Source: Caldilineaceae bacterium (GTDB taxonomy: Bacteria; Chloroflexota; Anaerolineae; Caldilineales; Caldilineaceae). Taken from it: a stretch of DNA of 64,000 bases. The stretch spans positions 1 through 64,000 of the forward strand of contig JAHBVH010000021.1 of assembly GCA_019637645.1 (NCBI GenBank), given 5' to 3'. The notes under the pieces were generated by a model. That model had not been told where the DNA came from. It saw only the letters and a list, made by a program, of their open reading frames with translations, and searched no databases. The stretch's first letter is position 1, and each line of letters opens with the position of its first letter. Positions 1 through 8,558 of this stretch are shown in pieces. The position numbers were made by a program, and so were the translations under genes.

Positions 1-58
1 GTACGTGCTCACGTACCACGGCAGGCGCTCTTATTACGAAACAGATTGAGAAAGACCG

Positions 59-898
59 ATGATAACAACGCTCCTTTGGCAGCGCTTAGAGGAACGGCTT
101 CAGGCTCTGATCACAGATTTTCCGGGGATTGCAGGGATCGCGCTCACGGATCTAACCAGCAATCAGACCATGGCGATCAACGCCGACGAGATCTTTCCGA
201 CCGCGTCGACCATCAAAATCCATGTGCTTACCCAACTACTCGTACGCGCCGAGGCCGGTGAGATCGATCTGCAGCAACGGGTGGCCGTATCGCCCGCCAA
301 TCATGTATTGGGTAGCGGGGTATTGGCCTACCTCGGCGGGCCGGTGGAATTGACCTTGCTCGATCTGGCGATTCTCATGATCATTGCCTCGGACAACACG
401 GCCACCAACCTCTGTATTGCTGCCGCGGGTCTCGACGCCACCAATGGGTTGCTCCAGCAACTGGGGCTCCACCAAACCCGCCTTCAGCGCAAGATGATGG
501 ATCACATTGCCGCGGTGCGTGAGCAAGAAAATGTGGCAACACCGCGCGAATTAGTCACCATGTTGGCGCTGCTCCACCAGGGAAAGCCATCCCCGTGGGT
601 GGCGGAACAAACGTTGGCGATTCTCCAAAAGCCCAAACGGGGCTTCATCGACCGCGCCCTGCCGCCAACGGTTGCCATTGCCAACAAGCCGGGTTGGGTG
701 GATGGCGTTATGTGCGATGCCGCGTTGGTCTACTTGCCGCGGCGCCCCTATCTGGTCGCGCTTATGACCAAACATGCCCTGTGTACGGTGCGGCAACAAG
801 AGCAATTCCTCTTTACCTTGGCGGCCACCATTCATGAGCACATGGTAAGCCTAGACACGACCAATCGCTATGGCCGCACGGTCTATCCCACCGGGTGA
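59..898 (+). CDS. Class A beta-lactamase-like serine hydrolase
   Basis: The 279-aa product carries the active-site set of penicillin-recognising serine hydrolases: STIK (S50-K53, the SxxK nucleophile/base pair), SDN at 111-113 and a KPG variant of the KTG box near residue 210. The RKMMD and ENVATPREL stretches resemble the beta-lactamase2 family rather than classical resistance enzymes. The usual omega-loop ExxLN with the deacylating Glu is not visible, so efficient penicillin hydrolysis is doubtful. No signal peptide or membrane segment is seen after the ATG at 59, which is odd because most relatives are exported. The frame is open and family features begin near residue 20, so the start is reasonable. 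A cytosolic amidase/esterase or peptidase-like role is an inference. A HAD phosphatase gene lies downstream on the same strand. Confidence 0.85.
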   Translation: MITTLLWQRLEERLQALITDFPGIAGIALTDLTSNQTMAINADEIFPTASTIKIHVLTQLLVRAEAGEIDLQQRVAVSPANHVLGSGVLAYLGGPVELTLLDLAILMIIASDNTATNLCIAAAGLDATNGLLQQLGLHQTRLQRKMMDHIAAVREQENVATPRELVTMLALLHQGKPSPWVAEQTLAILQKPKRGFIDRALPPTVAIANKPGWVDGVMCDAALVYLPRRPYLVALMTKHALCTVRQQEQFLFTLAATIHEHMVSLDTTNRYGRTVYPTG

Positions 899-1121
899 TC
901 CTGCGTAAGGCTGATCAAAGCTGGCAAAAGCCTGCTTATGGCGATTGAACATTGAATTCGGTCATGGCGCGAGCCGAGTCACGGACTCGGCGGGAGCGTT
1001 TTTCCCGCATGGCCGTCCGCGCCCAACGGGCACCCGAAAGGCACAGGGTGGTCATGGCAAAAAACTTAATCAACCGTGTGTTATCCACCTTTGCGATGAT
1101 AACCCTTTATTGTGGACCAAC

Positions 1122-1799
1122 ATGAACTCATTTGACCTTCCTATTACCGCCGTTCTCTTTGATATGGACGGCCTGATGATTGATACCGAGCGCATGGCGC
1201 AACGGGCATGGCAGCGTGCCGGTGCCGAGTTTGGCTTTACGCTTTCGGATGAACTCTACCTACAAGCGGTCGGGCGCACCGCGCCCGCGACGGAAGCGCT
1301 CTTCCGCGCGGGCTTTGGCCCAACCTTTCCCTTTGAAGAAGTGTACGCACGCAAACAGCACTACCTCTACACGGCCATCGCGGTGGACGGCATCCCCACC
1401 AAGGCTGGGTTGCTAGAATTGTTGGATTTTGTCGATCAGCAGAGGCTAGCCAAGGCAGTGGCCACCTCGACGGCGCGGGTGCTGGCGCTTAAAAAATTGA
1501 CCGCGGCAAAGCTGCTCACGCGGTTTGATACTCTCGTCTGTGGCGATGAAGTGCCGAATGGCAAACCCGCGCCCGATATTTTCCTGGCTGCCGCCCAAAA
1601 GCTAGGCGTACCCCCTGCTCAGTGTGTGGTGCTGGAGGATTCTAGCGCGGGGATCAAAGCGGCCCATGCTGCTGGCATGCGCGCCATTTGGGTGCCGGAT
1701 CTGATCCAACCCTCCGCCGAGATTTCCCCGCTGGCTTTTCGGATCGTGCCCGATCTACACCAGGTGCGCGCCTTGCTGGCTACCAGCGGAAGTCTTTAG
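1122..1799 (+). CDS. HAD-superfamily hydrolase, beta-phosphoglucomutase-like
   Basis: From the ATG at 1122 the 225-aa protein begins MNSFDLPITAVLFDMDGLM and shows all four HAD motifs: DMDG (nucleophile and acid/base Asp), ATST (motif II Ser/Thr), the Lys of NGKPAPDIF (motif III) and VLEDSSAG (motif IV metal-binding acids). The helical cap between motifs I and II fits subfamily IA, which includes beta-phosphoglucomutase, sugar-phosphate phosphatases and phosphoglycolate phosphatase. The open frame extends upstream to 945, but that stretch is unlike any HAD N-terminus and was left out. The substrate cannot be read from sequence. A cytosolic phosphatase or mutase acting on a sugar phosphate is the usual role of the family. 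Confidence 0.88.
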   Translation: MNSFDLPITAVLFDMDGLMIDTERMAQRAWQRAGAEFGFTLSDELYLQAVGRTAPATEALFRAGFGPTFPFEEVYARKQHYLYTAIAVDGIPTKAGLLELLDFVDQQRLAKAVATSTARVLALKKLTAAKLLTRFDTLVCGDEVPNGKPAPDIFLAAAQKLGVPPAQCVVLEDSSAGIKAAHAAGMRAIWVPDLIQPSAEISPLAFRIVPDLHQVRALLATSGSL

Positions 1800-1905
1800 A
1801 GCCGGTTTGCAAAGGGGGGTAGGCGCTATTGGGGCCTTTTGACAGATGACCTGAGCTATGAAATAATGCCTCCACGGTAAAGTTGCCGGTTGGAACCCAC
1901 GGCGG

Positions 1906-1951
1906 ACGGCGAAAAGCCGCGTCCACTAGGCACCCGGCGGCTTTTCGCCGT
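1906..1951. terminator. 15-bp perfect hairpin between the HAD and PhyH genes
   Basis: Arms 1906-1920 and 1937-1951 are exact reverse complements around a 16-base loop; the core is CGGCGAAAAGCCG. The right arm runs into TTTGTGTT, a weak U-rich tail. It fits a terminator for the HAD gene, although it sits about 107 bases after its stop codon. Confidence 0.5.
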
Positions 1952-2039
1952 TTGTGTTAGGTGTTATACCATCAAGCCCAGCAAAGTTATCTGTCCATGC
2001 GTGGACTGCTTTGCTGAGATGTTGTGATAAGGAGCAGGA

Positions 2040-2885
2040 ATGAGCACTACTACCCTACGCCAGGATCGCGTACTGACCCCAGAACAGCGTGCTTTTTGGG
2101 AAGAGAATGGGTATGTCATTATCCCCAATGCGGTACCACAGGCCAATCTGGATGCGGTGATCGATGCCATTTGGGATTTCCTGGAGGTCGATCGCAATAA
2201 CCCAGAAACATGGTACCAAGCTCCCGTGAGCAAAGGTGGTATGCTGGAGATGTATCACCACCAGTCGCTGTGGAACAATCGCCAATACCCAAAGGTCCAT
2301 CAAGCCTTTGCCGATATTTGGGGCACCGATGAACTGTGGGTGAGTTTTGACCGCGCCAATATGAATCCCCCAGCCCGTCAGCCGGATTGGGATTATCAAG
2401 GCATGTATCATTGGGATGTCGATACTAGCCTCGATCCGATTCCCTTTGGGGTGCAAGGGGTGCTCTACCTCGCCGATACCCCCGCAGATGGTGGTGGCTT
2501 TCAATGTACACCTGGGATGCACAAGGATTTTTACGAATGGGTGAAGAGCCAACCCGCCGACCGCCATCCCCGGTTGCCGGACCCAACAGGGCTGAATGTG
2601 CAGACCATCCCCGGCAAAGCGGGTGATTTGCTGATTTGGCATAGTCTATTGCCCCATGGCAACACGCGGAATCGCAACACGAAGCCCCGCCTTGCCCAAT
2701 ACATCACCATGTACCCGCCACGGGGCGAGGAAGACCGCGCCTATCGTCTCCAGGCTTGGCAAGCGCTATTGCCACCCAAAGGCAAAGCTTTCCCGGGCGA
2801 TCCGCGTGGCTGGGAAAGTCAGCATTATGGGTCCCCGACCTTGACCGAACTAGGGCAAAGATTATTAGGCGCACTGCCTTGGTAG
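2040..2885 (+). CDS. Phytanoyl-CoA dioxygenase (PhyH) family protein
   Basis: This 281-aa protein has the Fe(II)/2-oxoglutarate dioxygenase facial triad: H124-W-D126 in YHWDVDTS and a distal H206 in LLPHGN, followed by R217 in KPRL, the likely 2-oxoglutarate carboxylate ligand. The N-terminal part (FWEENGYVIIPNAV) is the standard PhyH opening. Members hydroxylate small molecules with O2 and 2-oxoglutarate in the cytosol; the substrate here is unknown. The ATG at 2040 follows AAGGAGCAGG at good spacing. It is a single gene, ended by a large hairpin shared with the convergent oxidoreductase gene. Confidence 0.9.
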   Translation: MSTTTLRQDRVLTPEQRAFWEENGYVIIPNAVPQANLDAVIDAIWDFLEVDRNNPETWYQAPVSKGGMLEMYHHQSLWNNRQYPKVHQAFADIWGTDELWVSFDRANMNPPARQPDWDYQGMYHWDVDTSLDPIPFGVQGVLYLADTPADGGGFQCTPGMHKDFYEWVKSQPADRHPRLPDPTGLNVQTIPGKAGDLLIWHSLLPHGNTRNRNTKPRLAQYITMYPPRGEEDRAYRLQAWQALLPPKGKAFPGDPRGWESQHYGSPTLTELGQRLLGALPW

Positions 2886-2911
2886 CGGCTGGCCGGTGAC
2901 AAATAGGACGA

Positions 2912-2967
2912 GCGAAAGCAGAAGCGCGGTCAGGTTCTAGCAAACCTGACCGCGCTTCTGCTTTCGC
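2912..2967. terminator. 25-bp perfect hairpin between convergent genes
   Basis: Arms 2912-2936 and 2943-2967 are perfect reverse complements with a 6-base loop (CTAGCA). It lies between the stop codons of two converging genes and so probably stops transcription from both sides. The inner part, TCAGGTT/AACCTGA, recurs in other hairpins of this window. Confidence 0.75.
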
Positions 2968-2985
2968 CGATTATCGGCAGATTGC

Positions 2986-3975
2986 TTAGCCAGTATGCAA
3001 GGCGGGCAAGACTTTTTCGCCGAGCAAGCGCAGACCGGTTTCGGGGGTCAAACCATGGGGCGTGCCAAACTCGACCCGGTCGGCTCCCGCCGCGAACAAC
3101 TGGTGGGCATGCTCAGCAACTTCGCTGGGGGTGCCCGCAAAGGCAAAGCGGCCTAGCAACTCGTCGGAAATGAGCGCGGCGGCCCCGGAAAAGTCATAGC
3201 GGGCAGCGGCTTCCCGGAGCCCTTGTAATAGTTCTAGGTCTAACTCCAGGGTGGGGTCTAGTGCGGCCACCACGGGCAAGTAGAGGGCTACTTCGCGCTT
3301 TGCATACTGCCGAGCGGCCTGCCCATCTTCATCCACCACACAAACTGCGCCGATGGCAAGGTCAACCGGGCGGGTGGGCGCAGCCTTGGTCAATAATTGG
3401 CGAAAATGGGGGAGCACAGCCGGGTTGGCGCTGCCACCGATCTTGAGTTCATCGATCAACCCGGCACAAGCACGAATCGTTGCCGCTCCCCAGGTCCCCA
3501 AGAGAAAAGGTAGCTCTGGGCGCAGGATCGACCAGCGCAACGAGTCGCCACCGGCCAGTGGAAAGATTTCACCAGGGTATGGCTCGCGGGATTGGCGGAG
3601 GAGATGGCGAATGCAGCCAAGCGCTTCGCGGAGGGCTGTGACTGGGCGTGCGGCCTCGATGCCGACAAAATCCAGCCAACTGCCACGCGCTAGCCCCAGA
3701 TAGGCTCGCCCTTGGGCTGCTTCATCGATCAAAGCTATATTGCCTGCAATATTGACCGGGTGGCAGGTAAAGGGGTTGACCGCCGCCACCCCAATGCGCA
3801 CCCGTTGCGTCGCCTTGGCGATCTCTGCCAAAGGTAGCCAAGCTGGCTGATAGAGCATGTCGTTATAAACTGTGACCCCATCAAAGCCATAACGTTCGGC
3901 GGTGGCGGCCAAGGGGCCATAGGCACTTAATGGTTTATCGGTCTGAAAAGCAATGGAGATGGTTGGGTTGGTCAT
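2986..3975 (-). CDS. LLM-class flavin- or F420-dependent oxidoreductase
   Basis: The 329-aa product is a luciferase-like monooxygenase-fold (TIM barrel) protein. It opens with ISIAFQTDKPLSAYGPLAATAERYGFDGV and continues with the VRIGVAAVNPFTCHPV block and GLARGSWLD, the pattern of the Mer-like/F420-dependent branch. The C-terminal FAFAGTPSEVAEHAHQLFAA matches the usual LLM ending, where a small helix follows the G-T/S-P-E-E motif. The reaction is probably a hydride transfer with FMN or F420, with unknown substrate. The ATG at 3975 begins MTNPTISIAF, consistent with a family start. A CoA-binding protein gene lies 20 bases upstream on the same strand, so the two may be co-transcribed with the sulfhydrylase gene. 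Confidence 0.82.
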   Translation of the reverse strand: MTNPTISIAFQTDKPLSAYGPLAATAERYGFDGVTVYNDMLYQPAWLPLAEIAKATQRVRIGVAAVNPFTCHPVNIAGNIALIDEAAQGRAYLGLARGSWLDFVGIEAARPVTALREALGCIRHLLRQSREPYPGEIFPLAGGDSLRWSILRPELPFLLGTWGAATIRACAGLIDELKIGGSANPAVLPHFRQLLTKAAPTRPVDLAIGAVCVVDEDGQAARQYAKREVALYLPVVAALDPTLELDLELLQGLREAAARYDFSGAAALISDELLGRFAFAGTPSEVAEHAHQLFAAGADRVEFGTPHGLTPETGLRLLGEKVLPALHTG

Positions 3976-3995
3976 AGGCTAGCCTCGTATAAGCC

Positions 3996-4499
3996 TTAAA
4001 AGAATCGGCGTGCCTTCCGTGCCGTGACTAGCTCGGTGTTCATCCCCACCCAATGCAGGCTGCCGTTGTAGCGTCCATGTTCCATTTTGATACAACGGTC
4101 GATAATTACTTCTAAACCCGCTTCTTCGGCTAATTTGGCGGCTTCTAGGTTGACGATGCGTAGCTGCATCCAAACCGCTTTGGCGCGCTTTTCGATGGCC
4201 TGCTGTACGATCTCGACACAGGCTGCCGGTGGCCGGAAGATATCTACCAAGTCTACCGGGCCGGGAATGCTCAACAGATCCGGATAGGAACGCTCTCCCA
4301 AGATCTCATCCGCCGTCGGGTTGACTGGGATGACTTTATACCCTTCGTATTTGAGATAAGAACCCACAAAGTGGCTGGGGCGTTGGGCGTCCTTCGACAA
4401 CCCAACAAGGGCAATGGTGCGCGCATCGGCGAGAATTTGGCGGATGCGCTGCGGGTCTTGATATTTGGCTTGTAGTTCCGGTGGCAAGACCGAATTCAT
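3996..4499 (-). CDS. CoA-binding domain protein (YccU-like)
   Basis: This 167-aa protein is a stand-alone Rossmann-type CoA-binding domain like the N-terminus of succinyl-CoA ligase alpha. ILADARTIALVGLSKDAQRPSHFVG is followed by GYKVIPVNPTADEILGE and VDLVDIFRPP, then by AKAVWMQLRIVN and IDRCIKMEHGR, as in the YccU family. Biochemical roles of these small proteins are poorly known; nucleotide or acyl-CoA sensing has been proposed. The ATG at 4499 overlaps the TGA of the upstream sulfhydrylase as ATGA, so the two are translationally coupled. An in-frame start at 4535 would lie inside the upstream gene and was not used. Confidence 0.85.
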   Translation of the reverse strand: MNSVLPPELQAKYQDPQRIRQILADARTIALVGLSKDAQRPSHFVGSYLKYEGYKVIPVNPTADEILGERSYPDLLSIPGPVDLVDIFRPPAACVEIVQQAIEKRAKAVWMQLRIVNLEAAKLAEEAGLEVIIDRCIKMEHGRYNGSLHWVGMNTELVTARKARRFF

Positions 4500-5788
4500 G
4501 CGGATATCGCAGACAAGGCTTGATCCAGGTCCCATAATAAATCCTCCAAAGTTTCTAGGCCGATGGATAGACGGATCATCTCTGGGCCGACACCGCCGGC
4601 GCGCAGTTCTTCATCCGAAAGTTGTTGATGGGTGGTCGATGCGGGGTGAATGACCAAACTGCGGGCATCCCCAACATTGGCTAAATGGGAAAAGAGGTGA
4701 AGCGCCTCGATAAATTGTTGACCAGCCAGGCGCGGGTTGTCGGCGCGGAGGCCAAAGGTGAAGACTGCGCCGGGGCCTTTGGGCGTGTACTTTTGGGCCA
4801 GTTCATAATAGGGGCTGTCGGGCAATCCGCCATAGGCCACCCACGCAACTTGCGGATGGCTGTGTAAAAATTTAGCGATGCTTTGGGCGTTGCTGACATG
4901 GCGATCCATACGGACCGAGAGCGTTTCGAGCCCTTGGATCAACATGAACGCATTAAAGGGCGAGAGACAGCCGCCCGTGTCGCGCAAAGTTTCGGCGCGG
5001 GCTTTCATCAAAAAGCCATAGTGACCAAAGGTCTCATAGAATTTTAGATCGTGATACGAGGGCGATGGATCGGCAATGGTGCTAAAGCGGCTGTAGTCAA
5101 ATTTGCCCGATTCTACAATGACCCCGGCAATCGAGGTGCCGTGTCCACCGATGAATTTGGTGGCTGAATGGACGACAATATCCGCCCCAAAGTCGATGGG
5201 GCGACAAAGATAGGGTGTGGCAAAGGTATTGTCGATGATGAGTGGGATCCGTTTGCTATGGGCAAGTTCGGCCAGCGCACTGAGGTCCAGAATACTGCCT
5301 TTGGGGTTCCCGATCGTCTCGCCATAGAGGGCGCGGGTTTTGGGGGTGATCGCCGCGGCCCAGTTGTCAAGGTGCGTGGGGTCGACAAAATGGACCTTCA
5401 CCGACAATTTTTTGAAGGTATGGGTAAATTGAGTTACCGTGCCGCCATAGAGGTGGGCCGACGCTACCACTTCGTCGCCAGGCTCCAAGAGAGTCATCAT
5501 TGTGACAAATTGGGCGGCCATACCGCTCGCGGTGGCGACCGCGCCGGTGCCTCCTTCTAGCGAAGCAATCCGCTCCTCAAAGACCGCCGTGGTTGGGTTG
5601 TTGATCCGCGTATAGATATTGCCATATTGTTTGAGTTCAAAAAGCTGGGCGGCATAGTCGGTATTGTCAAAGACATAGGAGGTGGTTTGGTAGATAGGAA
5701 CGGCACGCGCGCCGGTGATGGCATCAGGGATATGGCCGGCGTGTAACATGCGCGTTTCAAAACCGAACTGACGTTTTTTATTCTGCAT
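4496..5788 (-). CDS. metY: O-acetylhomoserine aminocarboxypropyltransferase/sulfhydrylase-type PLP enzyme
   Basis: The 430-aa protein belongs to the Cys/Met metabolism PLP family. FETRMLHAGHIPDAITGARAVPIYQTTSY is the canonical N-terminus, and K211 in HSATKFIGG is the Schiff-base lysine. The tract after it (HGTSIAGVIVESG) and the insert around LKFYETFGHYGF favour MetY-type O-acetylhomoserine sulfhydrylase over cystathionine beta-lyase, and length agrees with MetY. It would make homocysteine from O-acetylhomoserine and sulfide in the cytosol. The ATG at 5788 was preferred over a TTG at 5815. No SAM riboswitch pattern was recognised upstream. Its stop overlaps the start of the CoA-binding protein gene. 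Confidence 0.88.
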   Translation of the reverse strand: MQNKKRQFGFETRMLHAGHIPDAITGARAVPIYQTTSYVFDNTDYAAQLFELKQYGNIYTRINNPTTAVFEERIASLEGGTGAVATASGMAAQFVTMMTLLEPGDEVVASAHLYGGTVTQFTHTFKKLSVKVHFVDPTHLDNWAAAITPKTRALYGETIGNPKGSILDLSALAELAHSKRIPLIIDNTFATPYLCRPIDFGADIVVHSATKFIGGHGTSIAGVIVESGKFDYSRFSTIADPSPSYHDLKFYETFGHYGFLMKARAETLRDTGGCLSPFNAFMLIQGLETLSVRMDRHVSNAQSIAKFLHSHPQVAWVAYGGLPDSPYYELAQKYTPKGPGAVFTFGLRADNPRLAGQQFIEALHLFSHLANVGDARSLVIHPASTTHQQLSDEELRAGGVGPEMIRLSIGLETLEDLLWDLDQALSAISA

Positions 5789-6888
5789 GATGGTTGGTTC
5801 CAAAACACTGTGCAAATTACGGATTTTTAGTAAGCTCTTTTGTGCTAAGCTAATCGCGGGAAGGGATTAATCTACATGAATCCCTATTATAACCAACCTC
5901 ATGCATTTGTTTCAAGCAGACAGCCAGTAAAGGGACAATTCAGACTGAGGCGTAGCGGCACGCGATGGAGAATGGCCCGTTACCTCATCTTTGAGCCCGT
6001 TACCTCATCTTTGAAGGGGAGCTGACGCCAACTGCGCGTTGTACCTGTTTGCGGCCAGCTTCCCCGCCTATAACGCGCGTTGCTCGGTGTGGTCGAGGGT
6101 GTCAAACGCGTCAGCGCTATGTGCAAAAGTATACGCAACTCTTTGCCTTGTTCCAACGTATTGGCTTGTACATCGCAGGCTTGTAAACGCTACGCTATCG
6201 GGGTATTTGTGGATTCACAGGCAGCTTGTTGAAATCGGCTTATTCGCGCAAGGTGTGGTGGCTCATGCTGATGCCCGCTTGGATTGTGTTCGCGATGCCG
6301 TTATGCTAGGGAACAAAGTGGAACCTTTTGCTGTTATACCATAGGGCGCATTGGGCATTGACATTATCGCATATGTACGCCTTTGGTTAACCCTAGCTTA
6401 ATTTCTGCGTAAAAAAGGCTTTGCCGTCTCTCGACAAAACCCGCATGCGCTGGGCTTCTACCGGAGATTCTACGCATGGGTTCATGACACTCGCTAGGCT
6501 ACCTACGGCCCGAATCATTGGGGTATATTAACAAAACGCCAATGTTTCTCTAATGATTTTTATTCTATACCTGTGCTATTGTATTGAAATGTGATTTTGT
6601 TCACTATCTTGTAGCGTCTTGGCGAAGCGGGAATTGCTTACGGTAAAAAGAAGCCAGCCATTCGCGACCAAGCTAGACAAAAGATGTGCAAATTTTTTGT
6701 CTGTGTACTTGAATCAGCTCCATACAGCAAAGTTTTGTCTTCAATAAACTTTAAGCTAATTTTAATGATTTATGGATAGACAGAGCTGTCTATATATGGT
6801 TTAATAATTGCAGATATTTTGCACAATGTTTGCCCCGTTATACGAACATGATAATGGTAAGTTTTTATAACAAGAAAGTGGGTCAATC
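5789..6888. other. 1.1 kb intergenic region without a convincing gene
   Basis: This long gap separates divergent metY and the CRP-like regulator. It contains a perfect 20-bp tandem repeat, becomes AT-rich after about 6500, and probably carries both promoters. A 101-codon open frame at 6039-6344 has a TTG start, no Shine-Dalgarno and no recognisable protein features, so it is not called. Nothing like a transposase remnant or structured RNA was identified. Confidence 0.5.
5975..6014. repeat. Perfect 20-bp tandem duplication
   Basis: GCCCGTTACCTCATCTTTGA occurs at 5975-5994 and again immediately at 5995-6014 without a mismatch. It lies in the non-coding gap upstream of the CRP-like gene. Confidence 0.95.
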
Positions 6889-7599
6889 ATGAAGTTAGCC
6901 ATGCAACCTTCCGTCTATGGTTCAACGACAGCAACGGTAAACCAAAGCTATCACAACCTGACCCAAGCGTTTGCGCTGTTGCATGAAGAGGATCCAACCT
7001 TTAGCAAGGCTGTGCGCGCCCAACAATTTGAACGGGGACAATTGATTGCCACTGCTGATGATTTGGCTAAGCAGATGTATGTCTTGATGAGTGGCAAAGT
7101 CAACATGGTTTGTACCAATAATGAAGGCCGCCGTTTGGTGATCGCAACCCTAGAAGCCGGTGCGGTTTTTGGCGAAGGTGCCTTTGAAAATACAGGCGGT
7201 CCTAATATTTTTGCCGAAGCGGTTGATCATGTCGCCGTATGGATGGTGCCCGCTGAAGAAGCGCGGAATCTGACCATGCAATATCCAATTCTTGGTTGGG
7301 GCTTGTTACAGACCTATGGTGCTCGCCTGTTTCAGGTGGAGAATAGCCTCGAAAATGTGGCCTATAAGAAATTGCCCGAACGGCTGGCCGCGCTGTTGGT
7401 CGAATTGGCGGATGAAGAGACCGAAGTGATTAAAGGGATTAGCCATCAAGCCTTGGCGGATCATCTGGGCACTTACCGTGAGACAGTGAGCGCGATCTTG
7501 CGTGATTTTAAGCGGCAAGGGCTAGTGGAATTGGGTTATCGCCGCATTAGCATTGTTGATTCAGAGATGCTGCGCGATATTGCGGGTATTTGGGACTAG
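6889..7599 (+). CDS. CRP/FNR-family transcriptional regulator
   Basis: The 236-aa product has a cyclic-nucleotide-binding-like jelly roll at about residues 35-150 (FERGQLIATADDLAKQMYVLMSGKVNMV, then LEAGAVFGEGAF) and a C-terminal winged helix at about 165-235 (ISHQALADHLGTYRETVSAILRDF, recognition helix RETVSAILRDFK). The phosphate-binding cassette departs from the cAMP-binding consensus: after FGEGAF comes ENTGGPNIFAEA, with no Arg where CRP uses Arg82 to hold the cyclic phosphate. The protein may therefore sense another ligand or none. FNR-type N-terminal cysteines are absent. The ATG at 6889 is preceded by a modest AAGAAAGTGG site. It is followed by a strong hairpin and stands alone. Confidence 0.88.
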   Translation: MKLAMQPSVYGSTTATVNQSYHNLTQAFALLHEEDPTFSKAVRAQQFERGQLIATADDLAKQMYVLMSGKVNMVCTNNEGRRLVIATLEAGAVFGEGAFENTGGPNIFAEAVDHVAVWMVPAEEARNLTMQYPILGWGLLQTYGARLFQVENSLENVAYKKLPERLAALLVELADEETEVIKGISHQALADHLGTYRETVSAILRDFKRQGLVELGYRRISIVDSEMLRDIAGIWD

Positions 7600-7677
7600 T
7601 TGCGGCGGTAGGCGTATCACGGTCGCCGCTTGTCTATCCGGGTTGTGGTTTTGTTGACCGGCAACCCCGGCCATCTA

Positions 7678-7740
7678 CTATAAAACCAGAGCAAAGAGTG
7701 ACTCACCGTCGTTGATGCACTCTTTGCTCTGGTTTTATAG
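7678..7740. terminator. 23-bp perfect hairpin after the CRP-like gene
   Basis: Arms 7678-7700 and 7718-7740 are exact reverse complements around a 17-base loop. The outer part is A/T-rich (CTATAAAACC/GGTTTTATAG), so each strand has a short U-rich arm end. It probably terminates the regulator transcript. Confidence 0.7.
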
Positions 7741-7771
7741 CTCAACACACTGAATTCATCATTTTTACGTA

Positions 7772-7800
7772 TTGACTTTCCAGAGCGGAATTGCTATAAT
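7772..7800 (+). promoter_or_regulatory. Near-consensus sigma-70 promoter, 750 bases upstream of rho
   Basis: TTGACT (7772-7777), a 17-base spacer and a perfect TATAAT (7795-7800) face the rho gene. Transcription would start near 7807. No gene lies between it and rho at 8559, so it either gives rho a very long leader or drives a separate non-coding RNA. Confidence 0.75.
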
Positions 7801-7807
7801 GCAGTTC

Positions 7808-8558
7808 ACACTAGCATAGAGTCCTCAACGCCCAATCGCCAAAGGTAATCTAATTTGTCGATATGATTTGGTGGAAAGCAGATCCCCGCTGGGTTGATTT
7901 ACCTTGCAAATCCCTAAAATGTAATCAAGTAAACATTCAATACGCAATTAAATGTTTAAATAATTGTCATAAAATTTATTCATGATTGTACTAGTCTGCG
8001 GTACAGCCGAGAGTATTTATTTTTGCAAGCGCAATGATAGTATCTCATGGAATTAATCTAAGACCCGTCATATAGCTGCCTCAGATCTCTTTTCACATGC
8101 CCATTGTACACCAAAGGAAGCTGTGATAAGGCTTGGTGGAAAGCTATAGTATCGCCACTCCTCGATACTCCTCCGCATTATGGCATTGAGGAATACAGGG
8201 TCGATCGTTGACTCTATCCCGCGTTAAATCTCTAGTTAAATCAGAAACATTCGCTTTAGTAAAGTGAATACTGCCCTTGATGCTTCAATCGGCGACAGTC
8301 GATTTTTCTTCATTTTGTGCTTTTTGCTTCTCCAGTAAGTTTTGGGGAATAGATCTTGATGAAGGTTCGTGCGCGTGACGGATTGGTTTTGCGCAGGCGA
8401 ACCTTCATAGGGGTTACGCTCGGGCAGCAGGGATGGTCTAGGCAAAGCCTAGGACACTATCTAGTGGTTCCTTCGTTATATAGCATAACTATTTATGCTT
8501 GAATTGTTATTAAATTTTTGGTGTACGAATAAAAATAGGTAGAACAGAGGCTTTAGAT
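7808..8558 (+). promoter_or_regulatory. Long untranslated region before rho
   Basis: About 750 bases downstream of a near-consensus promoter contain no supported ORF. Visible structures are a hairpin with arms 8359-8369 and 8398-8408 (ATGAAGGTTCG/CGAACCTTCAT, with inner GCGC pairs) and a small CTAGGC/GCCTAG stem at 8439-8453. Rho is known to autoregulate through its leader in Escherichia coli; a similar role here is inference. A reverse-strand 69-codon frame at 8236-8445 has no supporting features. Confidence 0.45.

Noticed and set aside
945..1121. N-terminal extension of the HAD gene, including two small hairpins such as 973-991
   Set aside because: The extension has no HAD features. The hairpin loop was compared with the guanidine-II ACGR motif and does not fit, because the closing pair would be mismatched and no second motif is present.
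5789..5900. SAM riboswitch upstream of metY
   Set aside because: Conserved core sequences of SAM-I or SAM-II were not seen.
6039..6344. 101-codon plus-strand open frame between metY and the CRP-like gene
   Set aside because: TTG start, no Shine-Dalgarno, Cys/Val/Ala-rich translation without pattern, no family resemblance.
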